A stretch of DNA of 64,000 nt from Amycolatopsis pretoriensis (GCF_900107925.1 NZ_FNUJ01000002.1:434001-498000); one strand, 5' to 3'. Positions 7,242-16,549 are shown, counted from the first letter of the stretch. The notes: generated by a model not told the origin, from the sequence alone. Program-made: numbers and translations.

Positions 7242-8414
7242 ATGAAGACCGTACTCATCTCCGGCGCGAGCATCGCCGGTCCCGCGCTCGCCCACTGGCT
7301 GCGGCGGGCCGGCTTCGCGGTCACCGTCGTCGAGAAAGCACCCGTCCTGCGCGACGGCGGCTACCCCATCGACGTCCGCGGCACGGCCCTGGACGCCGCC
7401 CGGCGGATGGGGATCCTCCCCCGCCTGCGGGACCTGCACGTCGCCACCCGCCGGCTGGTCTTCCTCGACACCGACGGCAGCGAGATCGCGGCGCTCGACC
7501 CGAACGCGATCGCCGGCGGCACCGACGGCGAGGACGTCGAAGTCCGCCGCGGCGACCTGACCCGCACGCTGTACGACCTGATCCGCGACGACACCGACAT
7601 CCGCTTCGGCGACAGCGTCGAAACCCTGGCGCAGCACGCGGGCGGCGTCGACGTCACCTTCCGCGGCGGCCGGCAGGAGACCTACGACCTCGTCTTCGGC
7701 GCCGACGGTCTGCATTCGCAGACCCGCGCGCTGGTCTTCGGCGAAGAAAAGCAGTTCCACCGCTACCTCGGCTACAGCTTCGCCGGGTTCACCATGCCCA
7801 ACGTCCTCGGCCTCCACCGCGAGGGCCTCGCGTGGAGCACGCCGGGCAAGGGCGCGGCGCTCTACTCGGTCCTCGACGGCGAAGCGGTCCACGGCTTCCT
7901 GGTGTTCGCGCGGCAGGATCCGCCGATCGAGGCGTTCCGCGACCCCGAGGCGCAGCGCGACCTGGTCGCCGAAACGTTCGCGGGCGAGGGCTGGGAAACC
8001 GCGCGCATGGTCGAGGCGATGCGCGCGGCCGACGACCTCTTCTTCGACGTCGTCAGCCAGATCCACATGCCACGGTGGACGGACGGCCGCGTCGCGCTCG
8101 TCGGCGACGCCGCCCACGCGCCGTCCTTCCTGACCGGGCAGGGCACCAGCCTCGCCCTCGTCGGCGCGTACGTGCTCGGGCACGCCCTGGCCACGATCCC
8201 GGACCACACCGCGGCTTTCGCGGCCTACGAAAGCCGGTCGCGGGACTTCGTCGAACGCAACCAGGCCACGGTGTCGGAAGGCAAGTCGACGCTCTTCCCC
8301 GCGACCGCGGAGGACCTGCGACGCCGCAACACGGCCCTCCGGCAGCTGGCGAAGTCGCCGTCGGGCAGCCCGCGGCCCGAGCACACGGCCCTGACGCTGC
8401 CGGACTTCCCCTGA
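7242..8414 (+). CDS. FAD-dependent monooxygenase (PHBH/TetX fold)
   Basis: 390-aa group A flavoprotein monooxygenase. It has the dinucleotide motif ISGASIAGPALA (6-17), where the first glycine-rich position is degenerate, then VEVRRGDLTRTL, the second FAD motif VALVGDAAHAPSFLTGQGTSLAL (GD motif) and a C-terminal helical cap. The family hydroxylates aromatic or polyketide substrates, and TetX-like members inactivate antibiotics. It is controlled by the divergent MarR and convergent with a TetR gene 4 nt away. The substrate is unknown. Confidence 0.88.
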   Translation: MKTVLISGASIAGPALAHWLRRAGFAVTVVEKAPVLRDGGYPIDVRGTALDAARRMGILPRLRDLHVATRRLVFLDTDGSEIAALDPNAIAGGTDGEDVEVRRGDLTRTLYDLIRDDTDIRFGDSVETLAQHAGGVDVTFRGGRQETYDLVFGADGLHSQTRALVFGEEKQFHRYLGYSFAGFTMPNVLGLHREGLAWSTPGKGAALYSVLDGEAVHGFLVFARQDPPIEAFRDPEAQRDLVAETFAGEGWETARMVEAMRAADDLFFDVVSQIHMPRWTDGRVALVGDAAHAPSFLTGQGTSLALVGAYVLGHALATIPDHTAAFAAYESRSRDFVERNQATVSEGKSTLFPATAEDLRRRNTALRQLAKSPSGSPRPEHTALTLPDFP

Positions 8415-8418
8415 GCGT

Positions 8419-8922
8419 TCAACACCGGTGCCGGTGGGCGGCCAGGGTGTCGGCCGCCTCCCGGGGCGTGCACGCGCCGATGAGCACGTGCGCGGTGAGG
8501 CCGTCCACCAGCGCCGAAGCCGCGCGGGTTTCGGTGCCGGGCACCGGTTCGGCGGGGCGCGTGCGGAGCTCCCGGTGGAGGGCACCGAAGCGCAGGCGCA
8601 CGGGGTCGGCGAGGTCCGGGCCCGCGGCCGAGCGGACGAGCAGGCCCAGCCACGGCCGGTGCGCGGCCAGATCCGGTGTGGGCTGCCCGGCCAGGGTGCC
8701 GAGCAGGCCGGGCTCGTGCCACGCGGCGGCGATCCGGCGGTCGACGGCGTCGACGGTGTTGGTGAGGGTGAGGCGCAGCAACAGCTCTTCGGCGGCGGCT
8801 TGGTGCACCGCCCATTCCGCCGGACGCCGGGCCTCGGCGGCGACGGCGGAGGCGGTGACCGCCGCCAGTCCCTCCCGCGCGATGATCCGCACCACCGCGT
8901 CCGCCACCTCGGCCCTGCGCAT
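8419..8922 (-). CDS. TetR family regulator (short)
   Basis: 167-aa protein with an N-terminal helix-turn-helix (VADAVVRIIAREGLAAVTASAVAAEA) and a C-terminal helical bundle rich in Leu and Ala. The HTH is less canonical than usual: the third-helix region RRPAEWAVHQAAAEELLLRL lacks the normal TLYRHF motif, so DNA recognition may be altered. It is convergent with the monooxygenase gene, and its target is not evident. Confidence 0.7.
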   Translation of the reverse strand: MRRAEVADAVVRIIAREGLAAVTASAVAAEARRPAEWAVHQAAAEELLLRLTLTNTVDAVDRRIAAAWHEPGLLGTLAGQPTPDLAAHRPWLGLLVRSAAGPDLADPVRLRFGALHRELRTRPAEPVPGTETRAASALVDGLTAHVLIGACTPREAADTLAAHRHRC

Positions 8923-8994
8923 CCCGGCCCTCCCCGCCCTCGGTGTGAGCCCATGGTGAGCGGGCAGGCGAGGGCGGCGCGACGATTAGGGCAG

Positions 8995-9260
8995 CACCGA
9001 ATCCTCGTGGGGCGAGCACGGGGCTGAGGCAGGCACGGCCCCAAGGCTGCACCGAATCGCCGTGAGGGGCGCTCGCCAGGACGCGCCGGCCGCCACAGCA
9101 GGCGCGCCGCGCAAGGCAGCCCCGAATCGCCGCCCGGCGCACGTGGCGAGCGCGCAGGTCGGCGGGCACGGGCCTGAGGCGGCACCGAACAGCCGCGCAG
9201 CAGGCCGGCGCCCCGCGCAAGTACCACCCGGCGAGCGCGCCGCCTAAGGCGATACCGAAT
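8995..9260. repeat. degenerate direct repeats around ACCGAATC
   Basis: Five related elements with core [C/T][A/C]CCGAA[T/C] begin at 8995, 9050, 9120, 9183 and 9253. Spacing is 55-70 bp and each is followed by a GCCG- or CTCG-rich stretch. The last lies in the 3' end of the ArsR-type gene, so the array may come from repeated duplication of that end. The 321-bp gap between 8923 and 9243 holds no convincing gene. Confidence 0.45.
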
Positions 9261-10218
9261 CGTCGCTCAACAACCCCGCGCCGCGCTCGGTGCGCTCGTA
9301 CAGCACCACCCGGCCGCTCCGCCGGGACCGCACCAGGTGATTCACCCTCAACACCGCGAGGTGCTCGCTCACCGTCGCCGGTGTGACTCCCAAGTGCTGC
9401 GCCAGCTCCGTCGTCGACCGGGGCAGATCGAGCAGCGCGAGCAGCGCCGCCCGGCTGCGGCCGACCAGCTCGGCCAGCGGCGCCCGCGGTACCGGGGCCT
9501 CCTCCCACAACCGGCCGACACCGCGGACCGGGTAGCCGATCGACACCTGGTCGTGGCCGTCGCAGACACTGAGCCGGGGCCAGATGAACGCGCTCGGCTT
9601 GAGCAGGACGCCCACGCCGTTCACCGTGTGCCGGACTTCGTGGTGGGGCAGCAACACCCGCAGCACGTCGCCGGCGTACTCGATCCGCGGGTGGAGGTCG
9701 TCGAAGAGACTGGCGAGACCGCCGCCGGTCAGCGTGGTGGACCGGTGGGCGAAGTCGGCTTCGTGCAGCGCGCACAGCCGTGGCCAGACCGGCTCGATCG
9801 CCGCGCGCCAGTACGCGGCGAGCAGGTCGCAGAACGGGCCGAGCTCGCGCGCGGGGTCGTCGTACAGCGGGCGCAGGATCGCCGGGACCTCGCCGGGCGC
9901 CCAGCCTTCGTCGAAGTAGCACCGGACGCCGGCGTCGTCGGTCGCGCGCACGCGGTCGAGCTGGTCGGCGAAGGTCTCGCCGGGCTCGGTCATAGGGTTC
10001 AGGAAGCCGGGGAAACCGTGCTCGAGCGACAGCAGCGTGAAGAGCACGCTCAGATCCAGGCCGGCCAGCCGGGGCCGGGCCATGGCGATCCACGGGCGGT
10101 GCAGGTCCGCGCCGCGGCGGCCCGCCAGCACGTAGACGCTGTTGCGCAGCTCCTCCATCGGCGACCGCGCGAACCGCACCTTCGCCAGGTCGAGCGTTCC
10201 CAGCACCAGCTCGATCAC
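9244..10218 (-). CDS. ArsR-type winged-helix regulator with DUF5937-like N-terminal domain
   Basis: 324-aa regulator. Residues 1-230 form a helical domain (FARSPMEELRNSVYVL, then HHEVRHTVNGVGVLLKPSAFIWPRL) found in many actinobacterial ArsR-type proteins. The C-terminal 80 residues are a winged helix (RSRAALLALLDLPRSTTELAQHLGVTPATVSEHLAVLRVNHLV). No cysteine metal site is seen, so metal sensing is unlikely. The last codons overlap the degenerate repeat array. It lies 9 nt downstream of the DUF3253 gene and is probably co-transcribed. Confidence 0.82.
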   Translation of the reverse strand: MIELVLGTLDLAKVRFARSPMEELRNSVYVLAGRRGADLHRPWIAMARPRLAGLDLSVLFTLLSLEHGFPGFLNPMTEPGETFADQLDRVRATDDAGVRCYFDEGWAPGEVPAILRPLYDDPARELGPFCDLLAAYWRAAIEPVWPRLCALHEADFAHRSTTLTGGGLASLFDDLHPRIEYAGDVLRVLLPHHEVRHTVNGVGVLLKPSAFIWPRLSVCDGHDQVSIGYPVRGVGRLWEEAPVPRAPLAELVGRSRAALLALLDLPRSTTELAQHLGVTPATVSEHLAVLRVNHLVRSRRSGRVVLYERTERGAGLLSDDSVSP

Positions 10219-10227
10219 GGCCCGATT

Positions 10228-10572
10228 TTACGTCAAAACCACCGAAATCCGGATCGGACCGGACCAGTCGCCGTCCGGGTCGAGCGGGCGGCCGCGCTGG
10301 GTGAGCCGGACCGCGCCGGCCTTCGCCAGGGCGCGGGCCAGCTCGCGGGCCTGGTCCAGCAGCGGACGCCAGTCATCGGCGACCGCCCGCGCCGCGTCCG
10401 AAGGGCACGTGCTGCTCTGTGCCCCGCGCGCCGTCGCCAGGGCCAGGATCGCGGCCCGGAGCCGATCGGGTGGGGCGGACGCCGTCAGCGCCGTGCGGGC
10501 CTCGGCCGCGCCGGGACCGCCGCCGTCGCGGATCCGCTGCAGTTCACGCCGTGGTCCCGGCTGCTCGGGCAT
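10228..10572 (-). CDS. DUF3253 family protein
   Basis: 114-aa soluble protein recognised by the DUF3253 pattern: LRAAILALATARG, then a CPSDAARAVADDWRPL motif, then VRLTQRGRPLDPDGDWSGPIRI. The fold is predicted to be a small winged helix, and no activity is known. ATG at 10572 is used; GTG/ATG codons a few residues upstream are possible. It immediately precedes the ArsR-type gene on the same strand. Confidence 0.78.
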   Translation of the reverse strand: MPEQPGPRRELQRIRDGGGPGAAEARTALTASAPPDRLRAAILALATARGAQSSTCPSDAARAVADDWRPLLDQARELARALAKAGAVRLTQRGRPLDPDGDWSGPIRISVVLT

Positions 10573-10627
10573 ACCCCAGCATCGCACCGATCACGTCGAC
10601 GCACCGAGCCGCCCGACGAGCCGAGCG

Positions 10628-10745
10628 CGGTGATCTTCGCGTCTATTACCTCGATGAACTGGGCGTAGTTGCGGTTGCCCGCACTGTCGAACCCTCCGGG
10701 TCGAGGTGGTTTCCGGTGTAGGACTCGTCGAAGCCGACGGCGCCA
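10628..10745 (-). pseudogene. 3' remnant of an unrecognised gene with a frameshift
   Basis: On the minus strand one frame reads GFDESYTGNHLDPEG and, after a -1 shift at a GGAGGG run, another continues FDSAGNRNYAQFIEVIDAKI. Both halves show actinobacterial codon bias, yet no intact ORF spans them. I read this as a decayed gene end, but the family is not recognised. The rest of the 329-bp gap (10573-10901) holds only the palindrome at 10859. Confidence 0.4.
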
Positions 10746-10858
10746 GCCGGGCAGGCTGCCGCTGCTGGACGCCCGCGGCCGCCACGCGGCGGCAGAATGC
10801 CGTCCCGAACGCCCGCGCGGCGACGGTGCTCCGGATCGGCGAGGGTGAGCCGAACTGA

Positions 10859-10892
10859 GCGACTCCACAGTGGACGTCCACTGTGGAGTCGC
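10859..10892. repeat. perfect 34-bp palindrome
   Basis: GCGACTCCACAGTGGAC (10859-10875) is followed without spacer by its exact reverse complement (10876-10892). It begins 9 bp beyond the stop of the minus-strand MmyB-type regulator. It could be a terminator hairpin or a protein site; it contains two copies of TCCAC[A/T]GTGGA. Confidence 0.7.
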
Positions 10893-10901
10893 GACCGGAC
10901 T

Positions 10902-11756
10902 TCACTCCGCGGCGAAGCTCTCCGTACCGAGCACCCCGAGCAGGGCGAGCTTCTCGTGGCTCTCCGTCCCCGGCGTCGCGGTGAAGACGAGCAGTGACTG
11001 GCCCTCGTCCGGCTCCAGCAGCACCTGGCAATAGAGCTCGAGCCGACCGACCTGCGGGTGCGCGAACCGCTTGGTTTCGCTCCACCGCAGGCCCACTTCG
11101 TGGCGTTCCCACAGCCCGGCGAACTCGTCACTGGCCCGCCGCAGGACGTCGGCCAGCTCCGCCGCCGGCGAGCCCGGTCCGTCGCGGGTCACCGCCCCGC
11201 GCAGCTGCGCCACGGTGATCCGGCTGTTCTTCTCGTGCTCGGCCGGGTCGTACCGCTCGCGGGCCGCCGGATCGGTGAACCAGCGGTACGCCGCGCAGCG
11301 GGCGTTCCCCGTGTACCGCGTCTCGTCGCCCAGCAGTGCCACCGCGGACGGCGTCTGCAGCAGCGTCTCGCCCAGCGGGCCCATCACCTGGGCGGTGGCA
11401 CCCGCCAGGCCGTCCACGATCCGCATCAGCCCGGGGCCGACGTGCCGGGACCGCAGGTCGCGCCGGGCGGTGCGGTAGCCGGCGAGCAGGAACAGGTGAT
11501 CGCGCTCCTCCGGGGTCAGCCGCAGGCCGCGGGCGAGCGCCGCGATCATCGGCTCCGACGGCCGGGGGCCGGTGCCGCGCTCCAGCCGGGCGAAGTAGTC
11601 GGCGGACACCGCGCACAGCTCCGCCACCTCCTCGCGCCGCAGGCCCGGCGTGCGCCGGCGGTGCCCGTGCCGCAGCCCGACGTCCGCCGGTTGCAGCGCC
11701 GCGCGCCGGGTGCGCAGGAACTCGCCCAGGGCCGCGCGGTCGGAAGTCTGGTTCAT
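10902..11756 (-). CDS. helix-turn-helix regulator with MmyB-like ligand domain
   Basis: 284-aa transcription factor. The N-terminal XRE-type HTH (GEFLRTRRAALQP, then TPGLRREEVAELCAVSADYFARLERG) is followed by the MmyB-like ligand-binding domain (residues 110-280) with MDP-type landmarks AYRWFTDPAARERYDPAEHEK and RLELYCQVLLEPDEGQSLLVFTATPG. This family often represses a divergent short-chain dehydrogenase, which is exactly the neighbour here. The start could alternatively be ATG 11765. Confidence 0.88.
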   Translation of the reverse strand: MNQTSDRAALGEFLRTRRAALQPADVGLRHGHRRRTPGLRREEVAELCAVSADYFARLERGTGPRPSEPMIAALARGLRLTPEERDHLFLLAGYRTARRDLRSRHVGPGLMRIVDGLAGATAQVMGPLGETLLQTPSAVALLGDETRYTGNARCAAYRWFTDPAARERYDPAEHEKNSRITVAQLRGAVTRDGPGSPAAELADVLRRASDEFAGLWERHEVGLRWSETKRFAHPQVGRLELYCQVLLEPDEGQSLLVFTATPGTESHEKLALLGVLGTESFAAE

Positions 11757-11885
11757 GGTCACCATCGTCGACGCCCGCGCCCGGTTCGGCCACGGTCTGC
11801 GAGTCAGTGGCTGAGCGGGTCCTTCCTCCACCCGTGGCCGGTGGATTCACTGGCCGGGCGATCGACCGACGAGCGAGGAGCGGAA

Positions 11886-12746
11886 ATGGCGAAGTGGACG
11901 ACGGACGACCTGCCGGACCTGACCGGGCGGACGGTGGTGGTCACCGGGGCGGGCCGCGGCCTCGGGCTGATCACGGCGCGGGAGCTCGCCCGCGCCGGCG
12001 CCCGGGTCGTGCTGGGCGTGCGGGACGTCGGCAAGGCCCGCGCCGCGGTCGCCGGGCTGCCGGGCACCTTCGACGTCCGGCCGCTCGACGTCGCGGACCT
12101 GGCGTCGGTGCGGGCGTTCGCGGGCTCGTGGTCCGGCCCGCTCGACGTCCTGGTCAACAACGCCGGTGTGATGGACGTGCCCGCCGCGCGGACGGCCGAC
12201 GGGCTCGACCGGCAGACCACCACCAACCACACCGGCCCGTTCCTGCTGACGAACCTGCTGCTCGGGCACGTCACCGACCGGGTCGTGCACGTCACCAGCC
12301 AGCTGCACCGCCGAGGCGAGCTCGACCTCGGCGACCTGGACTGGCGGACCCGGGCCTACCACGGGATGGCCGCCTACCAGGCGTCGAAGCTGGCGGTGGT
12401 CCTGTTCTCCCTCGAGCTGCAGCGGCGGCTGGACGCGGCGGGCAGCCCGGTCCGCTCGGTGCTGGCCAGCCCGGGGATCGCCCGCACCGCGCTGGCCGCG
12501 CATTCGCGGTCGAACGTCGTCAACCGCTTCAGGTTCCTGACCAACTCACCGGAACAGGGCGCGCTGTCGGTGCTGTACGCCGCCACCGCGGACGTCCCCG
12601 GCAACGCCTACGTCGGGCCGGCCGGACCGGGCGGCCTGCGCGGCGGGCCGGCGGTGCGCCGGGCGGGCAAGGCCGGCCTCGACGCGGCCCTGGCCCGCCG
12701 CCTGTGGGACGCGACCGCCGGCCTCGTCGAAGCGGCAGCCCGGTAG
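11886..12746 (+). CDS. short-chain dehydrogenase/reductase
   Basis: 286-aa classical SDR. It has cofactor motif TGAGRGLG (near 20-27), NNAG (near 92), catalytic Ser in VTSQLH, and YQASK as the Tyr-Lys pair near 160. Its length and NVDP-type C-terminus resemble WW-domain oxidoreductase or retinol dehydrogenase-like SDRs. GAGGAGCGGAA provides the ribosome-binding site. It is divergent from the MmyB-type regulator, which probably controls it. The substrate is unknown. Confidence 0.9.
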   Translation: MAKWTTDDLPDLTGRTVVVTGAGRGLGLITARELARAGARVVLGVRDVGKARAAVAGLPGTFDVRPLDVADLASVRAFAGSWSGPLDVLVNNAGVMDVPAARTADGLDRQTTTNHTGPFLLTNLLLGHVTDRVVHVTSQLHRRGELDLGDLDWRTRAYHGMAAYQASKLAVVLFSLELQRRLDAAGSPVRSVLASPGIARTALAAHSRSNVVNRFRFLTNSPEQGALSVLYAATADVPGNAYVGPAGPGGLRGGPAVRRAGKAGLDAALARRLWDATAGLVEAAAR

Positions 12747-12790
12747 AGCCGATCGCCGCCGGCCTTCGTGCGCGGAGGAGATCCAGGCGC

Positions 12791-12819
12791 CGGGTGCGGC
12801 ACTCCGCAGGCGGCACCCG
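12791..12819 (+). terminator. weak hairpin downstream of the SDR gene
   Basis: CGGGTGC (12791-12797) and GCACCCG (12813-12819) pair around a 15-nt loop, 45 bp past the SDR stop. The 266-bp gap to 13012 holds no gene I can support. Confidence 0.3.
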
Positions 12820-13012
12820 CGTGGGGTGACGGCCGGTGCGGCCGGTGCTAGGCCGGTGGGACCCGGTTCGCGGGCGACGCCCGATCCGCGCGGTCGAACT
12901 CGCGCGGAAGCTCCCCGACTTGCGGCTCCGCACGCGACACGCCCGCCGGGCAGCCCGGTAGGAATTCCGCGTTTTCTCGTATCGGGCACCCGTACCTCCT
13001 ACTCTCACAGGA

Positions 13013-14986
13013 GTGGACGGCATCGACAGTCTCCGGCACGCCATCGAGACCATTCCCATCCCCGGCGCCCCGCCCCGCCTGTCGCGGCAGGGCGCCGCGG
13101 TCGGGCTGGCCCTGCTCGACACCTCGTTGCGGCTCAACCACGTGCGCCGGCTCACCGAACGGCTCACCGTCGTCGAGCACGGGACCGCCCGGCGCAGCAC
13201 CGAGGTCGACGTCAGCCTCAAGCTGCTCGACGAAGGCCAGCGGCAGGCGACCGCGCAGCTGCAGGACCTCATCGGCCGCGAACACGGCGAGCGCGCCGCC
13301 TCGCGGCCCGCGCGGCAGCGGTCGCTGTGGGTGCCGCTCGCCCGGCTGCCGCGGCGGGACGTCTCCCCCGTCGACGTCTTCGACAGCTCCGGCCAGAAGC
13401 TGCCGCGGCTCACCCAGCACGAGGCGTCCCGGCTCGTCGCCGCCGGGCTTTACCGGCTGCTGCGCGGGATCCTCGCCGGGGACGAGAACGCCCAGACCGC
13501 CAAGCACGAGCTCAACACCTTCCTGTTCCAGGTGCACGAACCCCGCTGGCTCATCCAGCAGGCGCTGCTGACGCTGCTCACCGAACGGAACCACCCGGAC
13601 GAGGAGTTCACGCTGGCCCCGACCGGCGGCACGGTCCCCGGCTACGGCCGCCAGTGCCGCGAACTGGCGCTGGACATCCTCGCCGGCTGTTCCGACCTGC
13701 TGGTCGAATACGCGTACCTGCTCAACGTCGCGGTCCGCGACTACATGCTGGTGGTCGCCCTCGACGACTCGGTGGAGGAACACCGGCTCAGCTACGAAAC
13801 GCCGTTGCACGTCGACGCGCGGCGGCCCGCCGCGCAGGAGCAGTGGCGGCGGCTCGCCTCCAGCCGCCGCGGGTACGTCGTGAGCTACGAGACGACGATC
13901 CCGGCGACGCTGAAGTCCTACCACCTGGTGGCCGGCACCGCGCCGGAGGCGGAGATCTCGCGGATGTACCTGTCCACCGACGCCGACTCCCACCTGGTCG
14001 ACGGTCTCGCCGACGACCTGGTCTCGCTGGCCGAACGGCAGGACGCCGCTCCGTTGCAGGAAGCCGACGGCGCGCGGCACAAGATCCTCGAGCTGCAGGC
14101 GCAGACCGTGCTGCGGCGCCTGGCCGACCTGCTGCGGCGCCGCAAGTGGGAGGCCGGCCAGTCCGGGGTCGAGCTGTCCCCGCGCAGCCTGCCCGCCTGC
14201 CACCGGCTCGCCGCCGCGGCCACCACCGGCGAGGCGGTCCGGACCGGCACCAACGAACTGGACAACTCGCTGCGGCGGCACCCGGAGTTCACCGCCGCGA
14301 ACCTGCGCGAGGCCGCGCGCGAACTGACCGACCGGGAGTTCGGGCAGGACCTCGTGCTGGTCAACGGCATCGCGGACAACGAGGCGCGAGCGTACTGGCG
14401 CCGCTCCGGCGGCCGCGACCCGCGCGGCGACCACGTCCGGGTGCGCGCGACGCTCGTGCTCAAGGACTCCACGAAGTCCGGCCCGCTCAACGTGACGTTC
14501 TACGCCCTCGCCGTCGCGGCGGTCTCGTTCGTGCTCGGCTGGATGCTCGTGGGCAGCCCGTGGCCCTACGGCCGGGCCGCCACCGACGCGCTCGGCCACA
14601 TCGGCGACGGCCAGTCCGTGATCACGATGCTGCTGCTGTTGCCGGGTTTCCTCTACAGCCGCCTGTCGCTGCCGCCCCGCCGGACCGTGCTCGGCTACCT
14701 CGGGACGTTGCCGCAGGCGCTCGTCCAGCTGAGCATCGCGGCCGTCGCCGCGTTCGCCGCGGCCGTCGCGACGCAGAGCCGCGGCGAAGTCGTGCAGACC
14801 ACGCTGACCGTCGCGGTGGCGCTGCCGGTGCTCGCCGCGCTGGTGCTGTTCGGCCAGGCGTCGTGGCGCGAGTCGGCGATCCCGTTGTCCCGCATCGGGG
14901 CGCCGCGGTGGGCGGGCACCGGCGCGTGGGACCGCCGCAAGCCCCTCGAGGCCGACGTCCGGTTCGACTCGTCCGGGGGGTGGTGA
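13013..14986 (+). CDS. unrecognised membrane-anchored protein
   Basis: 657 aa; I do not recognise the family. Residues 1-500 are soluble and charged, with an acidic/basic helical N-terminus and a beta-rich segment near 225-310 (LLVEYAYLLNVAVRDYMLVVALDD). Residues about 500-620 contain four or five membrane helices (FYALAVAAVSFVLGWMLV, VITMLLLLPGFLY, LVQLSIAAVAAFAAAVA, VAVALPVLAALVLF), followed by a basic tail. The GTG start is the only option after the TAG at 12959, although AGGAG overlaps it, so initiation may be unusual. Its stop overlaps the GTG of the next gene (GTGA), so the two act together. Confidence 0.7.
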   Translation: MDGIDSLRHAIETIPIPGAPPRLSRQGAAVGLALLDTSLRLNHVRRLTERLTVVEHGTARRSTEVDVSLKLLDEGQRQATAQLQDLIGREHGERAASRPARQRSLWVPLARLPRRDVSPVDVFDSSGQKLPRLTQHEASRLVAAGLYRLLRGILAGDENAQTAKHELNTFLFQVHEPRWLIQQALLTLLTERNHPDEEFTLAPTGGTVPGYGRQCRELALDILAGCSDLLVEYAYLLNVAVRDYMLVVALDDSVEEHRLSYETPLHVDARRPAAQEQWRRLASSRRGYVVSYETTIPATLKSYHLVAGTAPEAEISRMYLSTDADSHLVDGLADDLVSLAERQDAAPLQEADGARHKILELQAQTVLRRLADLLRRRKWEAGQSGVELSPRSLPACHRLAAAATTGEAVRTGTNELDNSLRRHPEFTAANLREAARELTDREFGQDLVLVNGIADNEARAYWRRSGGRDPRGDHVRVRATLVLKDSTKSGPLNVTFYALAVAAVSFVLGWMLVGSPWPYGRAATDALGHIGDGQSVITMLLLLPGFLYSRLSLPPRRTVLGYLGTLPQALVQLSIAAVAAFAAAVATQSRGEVVQTTLTVAVALPVLAALVLFGQASWRESAIPLSRIGAPRWAGTGAWDRRKPLEADVRFDSSGGW

Positions 14987-16530
14987 AGGTGCGCAGCCAG
15001 CGCGTCTCCGTGCGGAACGTGGCCGACCTCGCGCGGGCCGGCTTCGAAATCGCGCGGCAGCCGGTGACCAAGGTGGACTTCGAGGTGCACCACGCGCTGG
15101 CCCGCCACGGCTACCTGCGCGACCTCGTGTCGGCGGACACCGACGGCGCGGTGTTCCTCGAGACGCTGTGCTCGGCCACGAACGGCGCCGGTGTCGTGAT
15201 CGGCACCCGCACTCGGAAACCCTTGGACGGCACCGAAGCCGTCGAGCACAGCGACGGCCGGCAGCCGGCGGAACGCCCGGAGGAGAACGCGGGTGGCTGG
15301 GTCTTCCACCAGACGACGTCCCCGAACCCGACGTTCATCTACGAGTCCGCGCAGACGTTCGAGGGCCTGATCGCGGTCGACCCGGGTGCGCGCGAGGTCT
15401 GCGAGTGGCACGGCCTGGCCGTCCGCGACCTGGTGCGGGAGATCGCCGACGCGGCGGCGGGGCTGATCGACGCGCCGCTGCTGTCGCTGCAGTGCCCGGC
15501 CCAGCTGCCGACGATCGTGAAGACCCGCAACCACGACCTGCGCACGCGCAAGGAGGTGGCGCCGCCCTGCGCGTCGCTGGCGGTCCGGTTCGCGATCGCG
15601 CTGCGCGACGTGTCCGCGGCGGCGCGGTTCGAGCTGGCCGACCGGTTCCGGGAGCTGTGCGAGAAGCACGGGTTCAGCTTCTGGCTCGCCGACACGCGGC
15701 CGGGGCACCGGCAGGGCAACTGGTTCGAGGTCTACCACGCTGACGGCGAGTTTTCCCCGCTGTACAAGGGAGATCTCCGGTCCCGCCAGCGCATCGGCAC
15801 GTGCCTGCCGGTGACGTTCGTCGGCCCGGCGCGGATCGGCTCGACGCACGCGATCGTGTCGTTCCTGCAGCGCTACCCGCAGGTCGGGGTGGTCGGCTGC
15901 GCGGGCACGACGCTGTCGGACGTGGCGTTCGTCCACCTGCAGCTGTCGGTCCAGGGCGTGGCGGCCGACCGGCTCAACCGCATCCTGACCAAGCTCCTCG
16001 GCGAGTCCTCGACCCCGGCCCGGCCGCAGAAGCTGCTGCGCGAGCTGTTCAAGCGGCTGGGCCTGCCCCCGGACCCGGAGGAGGCAGGCGGGTCGTTCGC
16101 CGACCCGACGGCGGACTACCAGACGTTCGCGGGCCCGGCGCTGCCGTACCGCCCGTACCAGATGCCGGAGAGCATGGCGGTGTGGGTGTCGTGGGAGATC
16201 GCCCGCCAGCACCGGGGTTTGGCGGCGCCGCTGGAGTGCCTGTACCGGGCGCTGGCCCAGGTGGCCTCGGCCGGGGATTCGGCCACGGTCGAGTACCTGA
16301 TCTGCCGCGCGACGGAGCAGTCGGTGGTCCGGGGCAAGGCGAAGCTGGCGGTGCCCAAGTCGGTGTTGAAGCAGTTCGCTTCGGGTGGTGTCGAGCTGCC
16401 GGCGTCCAAGCTGTGCGCGTCGCTGGAGGAGGCGTGGAAGGCACAGGTGGACCGGTCGGGGGTGGACGGGGTGAGCGAGTTGACGGTCGCGTGGCGCGAG
16501 TCGTGGCTCGGCCACTGGACGTACTCGTGA
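14983..16530 (+). CDS. unrecognised soluble protein coupled to 13013-14986
   Basis: 515 aa from a GTG start overlapping the previous stop by 4 nt. No signal peptide or membrane segment is seen and the family is not recognised. Notable features are seven or more cysteines in the middle and C-terminal parts (LQCPAQLP, VAPPCASL, GTCLPVTF, VGCAGTTL, LCASLEEAW), an aromatic WLADTRPGHRQGNWFEVYHADGEF segment, and a helical C-terminus. A large cytoplasmic partner of the membrane protein is the simplest reading (inference). Confidence 0.7.
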   Translation: MKVRSQRVSVRNVADLARAGFEIARQPVTKVDFEVHHALARHGYLRDLVSADTDGAVFLETLCSATNGAGVVIGTRTRKPLDGTEAVEHSDGRQPAERPEENAGGWVFHQTTSPNPTFIYESAQTFEGLIAVDPGAREVCEWHGLAVRDLVREIADAAAGLIDAPLLSLQCPAQLPTIVKTRNHDLRTRKEVAPPCASLAVRFAIALRDVSAAARFELADRFRELCEKHGFSFWLADTRPGHRQGNWFEVYHADGEFSPLYKGDLRSRQRIGTCLPVTFVGPARIGSTHAIVSFLQRYPQVGVVGCAGTTLSDVAFVHLQLSVQGVAADRLNRILTKLLGESSTPARPQKLLRELFKRLGLPPDPEEAGGSFADPTADYQTFAGPALPYRPYQMPESMAVWVSWEIARQHRGLAAPLECLYRALAQVASAGDSATVEYLICRATEQSVVRGKAKLAVPKSVLKQFASGGVELPASKLCASLEEAWKAQVDRSGVDGVSELTVAWRESWLGHWTYS

Positions 16531-16549
16531 CCCCCCGCGGCTCGCCGGG

